From Bacillus norwichensis (GTDB lineage Bacteria > Bacillota > Bacilli > Bacillales > Bacillaceae_C): 64,000 bases of DNA. Below, piece by piece: positions 25,112 through 33,451 of this stretch (its first letter is position 1; each line of letters begins with the position of its first letter). The notes under the pieces were generated by a model that saw nothing but the letters and a program-made list of their open reading frames with translations, did not search any database and was not told the origin of the DNA. The DNA lies in NCBI RefSeq assembly GCF_014836955.1, contig NZ_JACSPV010000015.1:1-64000 (forward strand). The letters are read 5' to 3'. The translations under genes and the position numbers were made by a program.

Positions 25112-26815
25112 ATGGCAACAAAAAATGTGAGGGCGAAGAATTTTTTGACTGAAACGATCCATTCTAATGATATTTTTACCCCGGAAGATTTTTCGGATGA
25201 ACATCAAATGATTGCGGATATGACAGAGAAGTTCGTGATGAACGAGGTCATGCCGGCCCTTTCAAAAATAGAAAACCAGGAATTTGATGAAACAATTCGT
25301 TTGATCAAAGAAACGGGGGCACTTGGCTTGATAGGCGCTGATATCCCTGAAGAAGATGGCGGATTAGATCTGGGAAAAGTCAGCGGGGCTATTATTGGAG
25401 AGAAAATGGCACTAGGACGTTCCTTTTCAATTACGTTTGGAGGACAAACCGGGATAGGTGCGTTGCCGATTGCTTATTTTGGAAGCCAAGCTCAAAAAGA
25501 AAAATATTTGCCTGACTTGCTTTCAGGAAATAAAATTGCTGCCTATGCACTGACAGAACCGTCAGCAGGTACGGATGCATTGGGCTTAAAAACAACGGCT
25601 ATCCTAGCGGATGATAGAAAGCATTACATATTAAATGGAGAGAAGCAATGGATTACCAATTCGGCTTTCGCCGACGTGTTTATTGTCTATGCGAAAGTAG
25701 ACAGCAAACAAATAACCGCCTTTATTGTTGAAAAAAAATCTGAAGGACTGTCAACAAGCCTCGAGGAGAACAAAATGGGTTTAAAAGGGTCCTCTACACG
25801 TTCGCTTATTTTAGATCAGGTAAAAGTACCGGTAGAAAATGTCATTGGTGAAATTGGAAGAGGGCATATCATTGCATTTAACGTATTAAATATTGGCCGT
25901 TATAAAATTTCCGCTTCAGCGCTTGGTTCGTCGAAAAGATCATTGGAGCTCGCGGTTAAATATGCAAATGAACGAAAGCAATTCGGGCGGCCAATCTCAA
26001 GTTTTAATTTAATCAAACAAAAGCTGGCTGATATGACCATCAAAACGTACGCCAATGAAAGTGCTGTATACAGAACAGCAGGGGCGATGCAAGATGGATT
26101 CGAGGAAATGAAAGAATCAGGTAAGGAATATGGAAAAACGATTGCCCGCTTTGCCGTCGAATGCTCCATTAATAAGGTGATGTCTACAGAAGCACTAGAC
26201 TTTGTAGTTGATGAAGCCGTTCAAATTCATGGCGGATATGGCTATATGGCTGAATATGAAATAGAGGCCATCTATCGCGATTCTCGGATAAACCGGATAT
26301 TTGAAGGGACAAATGAAATTAATCGAATGATTATTGCATCCACAATATTAAAGAATGGAAAGCAACAACTGGAAAATAACCAGGTAAGCGATGGACCTTT
26401 ACAACGGGAAAAACAAACGCTTCAGCTTATGAAAGAATACTTGGATTCAACTGTTCAGGCTATTCACCAGGCAGGCTTTGACGATTTGAATGAGGAACAG
26501 GAAGTAGCTGCTTTTTTGGCTGATCTTGCTATCGCCATTTATGTGAGCGAAAGTGCTGTTCTTCGTGCAGATAAGTTGCTCACGAAATATGGGGATGATC
26601 GCAGCGCGCAAATCCTAGATTGCACAAAAGTATATGTTCATGAAACAGCTCAATGGTGTGCAATCAAAGGTTTGAATATTCTCAACCACTTAAACAATCA
26701 TGATTCGTTTTCCCAGACCATCGGACGTCTGATCAGCAGCAGCCCGGATAATATGGTTGAAATCAAGCGGCGAATTGCAGAACGAGTCATTACAGCGGAA
26801 CGATATACGCTCTAA
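25112..26815 (+). CDS. Acyl-CoA dehydrogenase (FadE-like, long form)
   Basis: A 567-aa flavoprotein, longer than the 380-aa medium-chain type, matching the Bacillus FadE size class with a C-terminal extension after residue 400. Domains in order: N-terminal helical region; the beta domain with AYALTEPSAGTDA and the FAD-contacting WITNSAFADVFIV; the C-terminal helices with NERKQFGRPI; VQIHGGYGYM; and FEGTNEINRMI, where the catalytic Glu lies. It introduces the 2,3-double bond and hands electrons to ETF, which is encoded in the same run at 31089-32865. The start ATG 25112 follows GAGGAGTTGAGGGA. A thiolase gene begins 22 bases after its stop. Confidence 0.93.
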   Translation: MATKNVRAKNFLTETIHSNDIFTPEDFSDEHQMIADMTEKFVMNEVMPALSKIENQEFDETIRLIKETGALGLIGADIPEEDGGLDLGKVSGAIIGEKMALGRSFSITFGGQTGIGALPIAYFGSQAQKEKYLPDLLSGNKIAAYALTEPSAGTDALGLKTTAILADDRKHYILNGEKQWITNSAFADVFIVYAKVDSKQITAFIVEKKSEGLSTSLEENKMGLKGSSTRSLILDQVKVPVENVIGEIGRGHIIAFNVLNIGRYKISASALGSSKRSLELAVKYANERKQFGRPISSFNLIKQKLADMTIKTYANESAVYRTAGAMQDGFEEMKESGKEYGKTIARFAVECSINKVMSTEALDFVVDEAVQIHGGYGYMAEYEIEAIYRDSRINRIFEGTNEINRMIIASTILKNGKQQLENNQVSDGPLQREKQTLQLMKEYLDSTVQAIHQAGFDDLNEEQEVAAFLADLAIAIYVSESAVLRADKLLTKYGDDRSAQILDCTKVYVHETAQWCAIKGLNILNHLNNHDSFSQTIGRLISSSPDNMVEIKRRIAERVITAERYTL

Positions 26816-26837
26816 TTATATGAAAGAGGTGTTAAGT

Positions 26838-28013
26838 ATGAGTCACATTGTATTAGTAGAGGGAGCCCGTACACCTTTTGCAAAAATTTCAGGGTCTTTT
26901 CGAGATATTACTGCAACAAAATTGGGAGTGACGGCTTCAAAAGCCGCCATTAAAAAATCGGGAATTTCGCCTGAAGATATTGATCATGTTGTATTCGGCA
27001 ATGTTCAGCAGTCGAGCAAGGATGCCCATATGCTTGCTCGACATGTCGGCTTGCAATCAGGTACTCGGCTTGAAGTGCCGGCTGTTACGGTCAACCGTGT
27101 TTGCGGCACAGGCATTGAAGCAATCCTAGCTGGGGCCAGATATATTTTAACAGGAGAGGCTAATGTTGTATTAGCTGGAGGAACAGAAAATATGAGCCAG
27201 GTGCCTCATGTAATCCGCGGAATGAGATGGGGGAGCCCGCTTGGTGCACCATTAGTGGAGGACTGGGTATTCGATGGTCTGTTAGATACAAATTGTGGAT
27301 ACTCAATGGCGGAAACAGCGGAAAATGTTGCAGAAAAGTATCATATTTCTCGAAAAGAAATTGATACACATGCATTGGCAAGTCATATGCGAGCCATCTC
27401 AGCTAGAGAAAAAGGCTATTTCAAAGAAGAGATTGTTCCTGTCACTGTAAAAGGTAGAAAAGGCGATGAGGTTGTGGATCAAGATCAGCACATCCGTAAT
27501 ACGAACATGGAACAATTAAGTAAGCTAGAAGCTCGCTTTGTCAAAAATGGAGTTGTGACTCCTGGAAATGCAAGTGGGATGGTGGATGGAGCCGCGGCAG
27601 TTATCATTACTTCAAGTGATTATGCAGAAAAGAACGGTTTACAGCCAATCGCGCGCCTCGTATCTTGGGATGCTGTAGGAGTAGAGCCTAAATATATGGG
27701 GATTGGACCAGTACCAGCTATTCAAGGTGCTTTAAAGAAAGCGGATTTACAGCTTAAAGATTTGGATTTAATTGAAATTAATGAAGCTTTTTCAGCTCAG
27801 TATTTAGCTTGCCAAAAAGAACTAGGATTTGATCCTGAGATAGGAAATGTAAACGGTGGTGCAGTCGCTTTAGGTCATCCGCTGGCGGCAAGCGGCACAA
27901 GGATTTCTCACTCGCTTGTGAAAGAATTGAAAAGACGCAACAATAAATACGGGGCATCTGCTGTTTGTATTGGCGGAGGACAAGGAATCGCAGCCATTTG
28001 GGAAGCTTTATAA
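26838..28013 (+). CDS. Acetyl-CoA acyltransferase (thiolase) 2
   Basis: A 391-aa thiolase with the acyl-accepting Cys in NRVCGTGIEA, GGTENMSQVPHVIRG, NEAFSAQYLA, the His motif GHPLAASGTR and the C-terminal CIGGGQGIA. It is a paralogue of the thiolase at 10992, and both carry the same VEPKYMGIGPVPAI stretch. The start is ATG 26838 after AAAGAGGTG; an in-frame ATG at 26820 lies upstream of that site. It is co-directional with the acyl-CoA dehydrogenase (22 bases) and with the CoA ligase downstream (134 bases). It would close the beta-oxidation cycle encoded here. Confidence 0.92.
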   Translation: MSHIVLVEGARTPFAKISGSFRDITATKLGVTASKAAIKKSGISPEDIDHVVFGNVQQSSKDAHMLARHVGLQSGTRLEVPAVTVNRVCGTGIEAILAGARYILTGEANVVLAGGTENMSQVPHVIRGMRWGSPLGAPLVEDWVFDGLLDTNCGYSMAETAENVAEKYHISRKEIDTHALASHMRAISAREKGYFKEEIVPVTVKGRKGDEVVDQDQHIRNTNMEQLSKLEARFVKNGVVTPGNASGMVDGAAAVIITSSDYAEKNGLQPIARLVSWDAVGVEPKYMGIGPVPAIQGALKKADLQLKDLDLIEINEAFSAQYLACQKELGFDPEIGNVNGGAVALGHPLAASGTRISHSLVKELKRRNNKYGASAVCIGGGQGIAAIWEAL

Positions 28014-28147
28014 TTTAATTTATTTTTGTATTATTCAGATTAAAGTTATCAGTCTAATAACGATAAAAGTTTTACAGGTATAAAAAGGAATGAAGATGCC
28101 ATGATTCACTTTTGACAATGAGAGCGTTAACAAAAAGGGTGAAGAAA

Positions 28148-29695
28148 ATGAATCAACTGCAAAGTACATTGAATGTCAGTAACACATTGGAATTGACTGC
28201 TAAACGATTTTTTGACAAAGAGGCCATAGTGGATGGAACTAAAAGGATTACCTATGGTGCACTTGATCAGGAAGTAACCAGACTAGCGAAAGGATTGATC
28301 AGGCTAGGCGTCAAAAGCGGTGATCGTGTAGGGGTCGCATTAAAAAATTCAGCCGAATTTATCATTGCATTTTTTGCGATTGCCCGGGCGGGGGCTGTGC
28401 TTATTCCCTTTAATCCTTCCTTCAGTAAGGAAGAATGTTCTTACATCGTTCAACAAACTGGAGCCAAAGTGTTGTTCTGTGGTGAAAAAGGCTATTTTGA
28501 TGAGCTTCAGAAAGAAATAACAACGTTGAATGAAATAATATCTGTCGGGTTTCAAGAGGAAGGGTTTGTTCAATATGATGAACTGTTAGCTGGACAGAGT
28601 TTGGAATCAGCTTTCCAAGTGGAACCCAAGGAAGACTTATTTGCGATTTTATTTACATCTGGAACAACCGGCCGTCCCAAAGGGGCCATGCTGACGCATG
28701 AAAATGTATTATTCAGCACCGTGTCAGCTGCTCAAGTGATGGAGTGTACAGAAGAAGATATATTTTTAATTCCTAATCCGCTTTTTCATATCTTTGGTGT
28801 AACGTTTATTCTTCGATCCACTTTTTGCGGAGGAAAACTTGTAGTGATGGAGAAATATTCGGTAACGAAAGCTTTGGAGTTGATCGAATCAGAGAAAGTG
28901 ACTGTGCATCCTGGTGTTCCGACTATGTTTATTTTGGAATTGAATTCCCCAGATTTTAAGAAATATGATTTAAGCTCTCTACGCACAGGAGAAATGGCCG
29001 CTGCACCTTGTCCAGTAGAGGTGGTGGAGAGAATCCGGAGAGAAATGAATTGTAATGTTCTCGTTGCATATGGCATGACAGAAACATCTGCAACTCTTAC
29101 CATAACGTCATTTGAAGATACCGATCAATTACGTGCCGAAACGGTTGGACGTGCGATACCGGGTGTGGAATTAAAAATAGTTGATGAAAACAGAGCTGAA
29201 TGTCCGGTGGGAAAGGTCGGGGAACTTGCATGTCGAGGGCCAGGAGTGACAAAGGGATATGATAATATGCCGGAAGAAACAGCAATGGCTATTGATCATG
29301 AAGGCTGGTTTTACTCCGGAGATTTGGCGGTAATGGATGAGAAAGGATACGTTCGGATTGTAGGCAGAAAAAAAGAAATGATTATTAAGGGCGGATATAA
29401 TATTTATCCGCGTGAAATAGAAGAAAGTCTCCATAAGCATCCTGACATTGTGGATGCAGCAGTTATTGGCCTGCCCGATGACGTTTATGGTGAAGTGGCG
29501 TGCGCTTGCGTTGTAGCGAAAGAGGGAGCGGATTTAGAACAGGAATCGCTCCAGAAATATATACAAGAAAGATTTGTGAAATATAAAGTTCCTGATAAGT
29601 TTATCATCATGGACAATTTACCAGTCACAGCTTCAGGAAAAATAAGTAAATTAAAATTGGCTGAAGAAATGAAAAAAGAGGTTAAATTCACATGA
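28148..29695 (+). CDS. Acyl-CoA synthetase (AMP-forming) 2
   Basis: A 515-aa ANL-family CoA ligase with FTSGTTGRPKGAMLTH, YGMTETSAT, GWFYSGDLA, GRKKEMIIKGGYNIYPREIEE and the C-terminal TASGKISK. It is clearly related to the ligase at 12202. It activates an imported acid. Its last four bases overlap the start of the MFS importer (ATGA), which argues that this ligase acts on the acid carried by that importer. The start is ATG 28148, seven bases after AAAGGGTGA; in-frame ATGs at 28112 and 28118 have no such site. Confidence 0.9.
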   Translation: MNQLQSTLNVSNTLELTAKRFFDKEAIVDGTKRITYGALDQEVTRLAKGLIRLGVKSGDRVGVALKNSAEFIIAFFAIARAGAVLIPFNPSFSKEECSYIVQQTGAKVLFCGEKGYFDELQKEITTLNEIISVGFQEEGFVQYDELLAGQSLESAFQVEPKEDLFAILFTSGTTGRPKGAMLTHENVLFSTVSAAQVMECTEEDIFLIPNPLFHIFGVTFILRSTFCGGKLVVMEKYSVTKALELIESEKVTVHPGVPTMFILELNSPDFKKYDLSSLRTGEMAAAPCPVEVVERIRREMNCNVLVAYGMTETSATLTITSFEDTDQLRAETVGRAIPGVELKIVDENRAECPVGKVGELACRGPGVTKGYDNMPEETAMAIDHEGWFYSGDLAVMDEKGYVRIVGRKKEMIIKGGYNIYPREIEESLHKHPDIVDAAVIGLPDDVYGEVACACVVAKEGADLEQESLQKYIQERFVKYKVPDKFIIMDNLPVTASGKISKLKLAEEMKKEVKFT

Positions 29696-31047
29696 ACACA
29701 ATTGATGCTAATCAAATTTATGATAAAAGTAAGTTTAATCGCTTTCATTTTAAACTGTTGTTCTGGTGTTTTCTTATTATTTTGTTTGATGGATATGACA
29801 CAGCCATTTACGGTGCGGTTGTTCCTGTTTTAATGGAGGAATGGGCACTTTCTCCAGTGCAGACAGGAGCCATTGGAAGTTATACAGTGATTGGAACGGT
29901 CGTGGGGGCGGTTGGAATGAGTATGGCCGCGGATCGGATTGGTCCGAAAAAGATTGTGATAAGCAGTGTAGTTATTTTCAGTTTTTTTACGTGTTTATCA
30001 GGCTTTGCAAACAGTCCGCTCTTATTTGCTGTTTTGCGTGTTCTCGCAGGTGTGGGTCTAGGTGGGGTGATGCCGAATATTGTTGCCCTTTCAACAGAAT
30101 TTGCACCGAAAAAAATTCGAAGCACAATGGTTGCACTGATATTTTGCGGTTATTCCGTCGGGTCAATGATTATTGCATTGTTGAGTAAATTTGTCATTGA
30201 AACATATGGTTGGAAGCCTCTTTTTTGGTTGGCGGCCATTCCACTTTTACTTGTTCCGTTTATGTTAAAGGCTTTGCCGGAATCGTTGCGTGTATTGGCA
30301 AATCAGGAAAGAGACAGAGAAATATTGGCTATTATGAAAAAGGCTGTTCCGAATGAAAAATTCAGTGAAACGACTAAATTTGTCTCTGCTGGTAAAGGAA
30401 CGAAGAAAGCCTCGATTGGAAAACTGATGAGCGAGAAAAGAGCATTGAGTTCGGTAATGTTTTGGTGCATTTCGTTCAGTTGTTTTCTGTTGATTTATGC
30501 GATGAACACCTGGCTGACAAAGCTAATGCTTCAAGCCGGATACGACCTTAGCTCAAGCTTGCTTTTCTTGGCGCTCCTAAATGTAGGTGCTACGGTAGGA
30601 ACGATTGTCATCGGTCCGTTGCTAGATAAATATGGAGCAAAAAAAGTACTTGTTCCTCTGTTCTTTGCAGGAGCCCTTTCACTCATATTTATTTCTGTAG
30701 CTCCGCATATTGTCATCGCTTATATTCTTGTCGGTATTATTGGAGCAGCTTCCATTGGAATTCATAATTTGCTTAACCCAGTCGTATCGCAATATTATCC
30801 ACCGGAGGTTCGCTCGACGGCTCTTGGAATCATGATGGCTTTTGGAAGATTGGGTGGAATTATGTCACCAACTCTCGTGGGAATACTAATGTCACAAAAT
30901 CTAAGTGTTCAAGCAAACTTTACGGTGATCAGTCTAGCATGTATCGTTGGAGCCATTGCTATTTTACTTGTTCAAGAGAAATACTCTTATCAATATACGG
31001 CTGAGGATGAGCAGCAGCTTCCATTATACAATAAGCAACTGGGCTAG
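29692..31047 (+). CDS. MFS transporter, aromatic acid:H+ symporter (AAHS) type
   Basis: A 451-aa, 12-helix major facilitator. The first helix carries the AAHS mark FDGYDTAIYGAVVPVL with its D-G-Y-D motif. The loop 2-3 signature reads MAADRIGPKKIV and the helix-4 motif LRVLAGVGLGGVMPN. AAHS members (PcaK/BenK/MhpT type) import protonated or anionic aromatic acids with H+. It is translationally coupled to the CoA ligase and followed 41 bases later by etfB. This is the best clue that the substrate of the whole island is an aromatic or related cyclic carboxylic acid, but some AAHS-like carriers take other organic acids. Confidence 0.87.
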   Translation: MNTIDANQIYDKSKFNRFHFKLLFWCFLIILFDGYDTAIYGAVVPVLMEEWALSPVQTGAIGSYTVIGTVVGAVGMSMAADRIGPKKIVISSVVIFSFFTCLSGFANSPLLFAVLRVLAGVGLGGVMPNIVALSTEFAPKKIRSTMVALIFCGYSVGSMIIALLSKFVIETYGWKPLFWLAAIPLLLVPFMLKALPESLRVLANQERDREILAIMKKAVPNEKFSETTKFVSAGKGTKKASIGKLMSEKRALSSVMFWCISFSCFLLIYAMNTWLTKLMLQAGYDLSSSLLFLALLNVGATVGTIVIGPLLDKYGAKKVLVPLFFAGALSLIFISVAPHIVIAYILVGIIGAASIGIHNLLNPVVSQYYPPEVRSTALGIMMAFGRLGGIMSPTLVGILMSQNLSVQANFTVISLACIVGAIAILLVQEKYSYQYTAEDEQQLPLYNKQLG

Positions 31048-31088
31048 CGGAAAAAGTCAATCTATTTATGAATAGCGTGGAGGTACTT

Positions 31089-31859
31089 ATGAAAATATTT
31101 GTTCTCTTAAAACGAACTTTTGATACAGAAGAAAAGATGATAGTGTCGGGGAATGAAATTGATGATAGCAGTGCGGAATTTATCATGAATCCATATGATG
31201 AATATGCGGTCGAAGAGGCAATTGTTTTACGAGAAAAGCATGGGGGAGAAATCACGGTTGTAACCGTAGGTGATGAAGAAGCTGAGAAAGAAATCAGGAC
31301 AGCACTTGCGATGGGGGCAGATCAAGCTGTGTTGATTGAGAACGGAGAGATCGAGGAATGTGACTCGCATACGACGGCTTTATTGATTGCCTCCTATTTG
31401 AAAAGTCAGGAATATGATCTCATCATTGGAGGCAACTTCTCTATCGATAATGGATCAGGACAAGTTGGACCTCGAATCGCTGAACATCTTGGAATCCCTC
31501 AAGTGACAACGATTACAAAAATTGAAGTTACCGATCGTCAAGCGGTTGTTACCCGAGATGCAGATGGGGACGAAGAGATAATAGAAGTTTCACTGCCACT
31601 TCTTGTTACTGCTCAGCAGGGGTTGAATGAACCTCGGTATCCATCTCTCCCAGGCATCATGAAGGCGAAGAAAAAAACGATTGAAACGATCGATGTGGAT
31701 GACCTTGAACTGGATGAGGAAGAGCTTGAAGCGAAATCATCTGTCTTAGAAGTATTCCTTCCTTCTCCAAAAGAGTCAGGTGTGATGATTGAAGGTGAGC
31801 CGACAGAGCAGGTCAACCAATTAATCTCCTATTTACATACAACAAAGAAAGTGATTTAA
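31089..31859 (+). CDS. etfB: Electron transfer flavoprotein, beta subunit
   Basis: A 256-aa ETF beta subunit, full length. It has the N-terminal MKIFVLLKRTFDTEEKM, NPYDEYAVEEAI, the AMP-binding region ALAMGADQAVLI, GGNFSIDNGSGQVGPRIAEHLGIPQV, and the family signature QGLNEPRYPSLPGIMKAKKK. With EtfA it accepts electrons from the acyl-CoA dehydrogenase. The start is ATG 31089 after GTGGAGGT; the in-frame ATG at 31068 has no RBS. It stands 19 bases before etfA. Confidence 0.95.
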   Translation: MKIFVLLKRTFDTEEKMIVSGNEIDDSSAEFIMNPYDEYAVEEAIVLREKHGGEITVVTVGDEEAEKEIRTALAMGADQAVLIENGEIEECDSHTTALLIASYLKSQEYDLIIGGNFSIDNGSGQVGPRIAEHLGIPQVTTITKIEVTDRQAVVTRDADGDEEIIEVSLPLLVTAQQGLNEPRYPSLPGIMKAKKKTIETIDVDDLELDEEELEAKSSVLEVFLPSPKESGVMIEGEPTEQVNQLISYLHTTKKVI

Positions 31860-31878
31860 CAATTGGAGGGGCGTGTAC

Positions 31879-32865
31879 ATGACAAAGAAAATTATGGTAG
31901 TCGGAGAAGTGAAAAATGGTGAATTAAGGAAGGTTTCTTTTGAAGTAATCGCTGCCGGAAAAGTCATTGCCAGCGAAGGTGAAGTTGTCGGGGTGCTGTT
32001 CGGAGAAGATGTGAGTCACTTCGCGGAAACCATGCTGCATTATGGTGCTGACCGCGTGATCCTGGTGAATCATCCAGAGTTGAATAATTATACAACGGAT
32101 GCTTTCCAACAAGCTTTGCTTCAGATCATTGATGATGAAAATCCAGAAGGAATCATTATGGGACATACATCTTTGGGAAAAGATTTGTCACCGCGTATCG
32201 CTGTAAAATTGAGTGCGGGGTTAATTTCGGATGTTGTTTCTATTGAGGAAGAGAGAGGGAACTCTATATTTACTAGACCGATTTACTCTGGAAAAGCCTT
32301 TGAAAAACGAATGCTGAAGAACGGTCCTTTGTTGATTACCATTCGTCCGAACAATATTACTCCATTAGAAATAGATGAATCAAGAACAGGAGAAGTGAAG
32401 AACTTTACAGCCGAAATAAAAGACATTCGAACAATACTTAAAGAAGTTGTTCGCAAGACAGCAGAGGGTGTTGATTTATCCGAAGCAAAAGTTGTTGTGG
32501 CTGGAGGCAGGGGAGTCAAGGGTCCGGAAGGATTTGAACTTTTACAAAAGCTTGCTGATGTAATGGGCGGTGCGGTTGGTGCATCTAGAGGGGCGTGTGA
32601 TGCGGAATACTGTGATTACTCTTTGCAAATCGGGCAAACAGGAAAAGTAGTAACTCCAGATTTGTATATTGCAGCAGGTATTTCTGGGGCGATCCAACAT
32701 TTGGCCGGAATGTCCAATTCTAAAGTGATTGTTGCTATCAATAAGGATCCAGAAGCACCAATCTTTGAAATTGCAGATTATGGGATTGTACGGGATCTGA
32801 ATGAAATTATCCCTATTTTAACTGAAGAGTTAACTTCATTCAGCAAAAGTCTCCCACTTCTGTAA
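31879..32865 (+). CDS. etfA: Electron transfer flavoprotein, alpha subunit, tail recoded by a repeat
   Basis: A 328-aa ETF alpha subunit. The FAD-binding C-terminal domain shows VVVAGGRGVKGPEGFELL, GASRGACDAEY, IGQTGKVVTPDLYIAAGISGAIQHLAG and INKDPEAPIFEIADYGIV, the expected order. The start is ATG 31879 after TTGGAGGGG. The family normally ends soon after the segment I-P-x-L-T-E-E-L. Here the last ten residues (TSFSKSLPLL) and the stop codon are encoded by the first 36 bases of repeat copy E, which entered at TTAAC (32830). The added tail lies beyond the conserved fold, so the protein is probably functional. Confidence 0.93.
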   Translation: MTKKIMVVGEVKNGELRKVSFEVIAAGKVIASEGEVVGVLFGEDVSHFAETMLHYGADRVILVNHPELNNYTTDAFQQALLQIIDDENPEGIIMGHTSLGKDLSPRIAVKLSAGLISDVVSIEEERGNSIFTRPIYSGKAFEKRMLKNGPLLITIRPNNITPLEIDESRTGEVKNFTAEIKDIRTILKEVVRKTAEGVDLSEAKVVVAGGRGVKGPEGFELLQKLADVMGGAVGASRGACDAEYCDYSLQIGQTGKVVTPDLYIAAGISGAIQHLAGMSNSKVIVAINKDPEAPIFEIADYGIVRDLNEIIPILTEELTSFSKSLPLL

Positions 32866-33023
32866 GTGGTGATGAAAGCATATGAGTATTCCATTTCAGT
32901 GAAGTCTCAAAACACGGCTGAATAAAATTAAAGTCCCCCGGCGGATACCATAGATTTTCAGAGGAAGTTTATCGAGCGGAACTCAATAAAATCTGGGTGC
33001 AAATACGTCAGGGCACATTTAAT
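32830..33023 (+). repeat. Dispersed structured repeat, family 1, copy E (overlaps etfA 3' end)
   Basis: TTAACTTCATTCAGCAAAAG; perfect hairpin CCACTT-CTGT-AAGTGG; TATTCCATTTCAGTGAAG; AATAAAATTAAAG; GGCGGATACCATAGATTTT; TTTATCGAGC paired with a diverged partner; GGGTGCAAATACG; and CACATTTAAT. The etfA stop codon lies inside its first hairpin. Confidence 0.85.
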
Positions 33024-33068
33024 AAAAACAGAGGCTGGCCAATGCAGTAAGCTAGTCATCATTCTACG

Positions 33069-33098
33069 AAGAAAGGCAGTAGCAATGCTGCCTTTCTT
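33069..33098 (+). terminator. Hairpin downstream of etfBA (terminator-like, weak T tract)
   Basis: A perfect 11-bp stem AAGAAAGGCAG/CTGCCTTTCTT with an eight-base loop. It is followed by CAAGAG rather than a T run, so it may stabilise or pause rather than end the transcript. Confidence 0.5.
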
Positions 33099-33107
33099 CA
33101 AGAGTAA

Positions 33108-33385
33108 AAAGGTATAAAATTAACTGAAATATTTTGTTCGCATTAAGATTTAATAGGTCTAGTTATGAAGTACAGGAGGTACTAATGCAGGCGAATCGAC
33201 AGGACGTCGCGGGCCAGGCGCCATCAGCACAAGGATCAAGTCACGCGGAAAGTGTATTTAGGGAGAATGTGCTCGCTCTGCGGTTCATCATATTCAAGGA
33301 AGCTTTTCACGATGTAATTGAAATAAGCAGCTTTGATGGCTGAGGAGTTGCCTCAGCAAAATTCGCCTTTCGCTTTTCTTAGCTT
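33108..33385. repeat. Dispersed structured repeat, family 2, composite copy with leader
   Basis: The leader GTATAAAATTAACTGAAATA..TTTTGTTCGCATTAAGATTTAATA nearly matches the one at 24918. Then come GTCTAGTTATGAAGTACAGG, ACTAATGCAGGCGAATCGAC, GGCGCCATCAGCACAAGG, and after some unrelated sequence GCAAAATTCGCCTTTCGCTTTTCTTA. An open frame through it is not supported as a gene. Confidence 0.65.
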
Positions 33386-33451
33386 AGGGAAATGGTAAGG
33401 CCAGAATCAGATGATTTTACTTGAGAATTTTTAAAATAGGAAGTGACATGG

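Noticed and set aside
33134-33343. A 69-codon open frame before the FadF-like gene
   Set aside because: It is composed entirely of family 2 repeat sequence.
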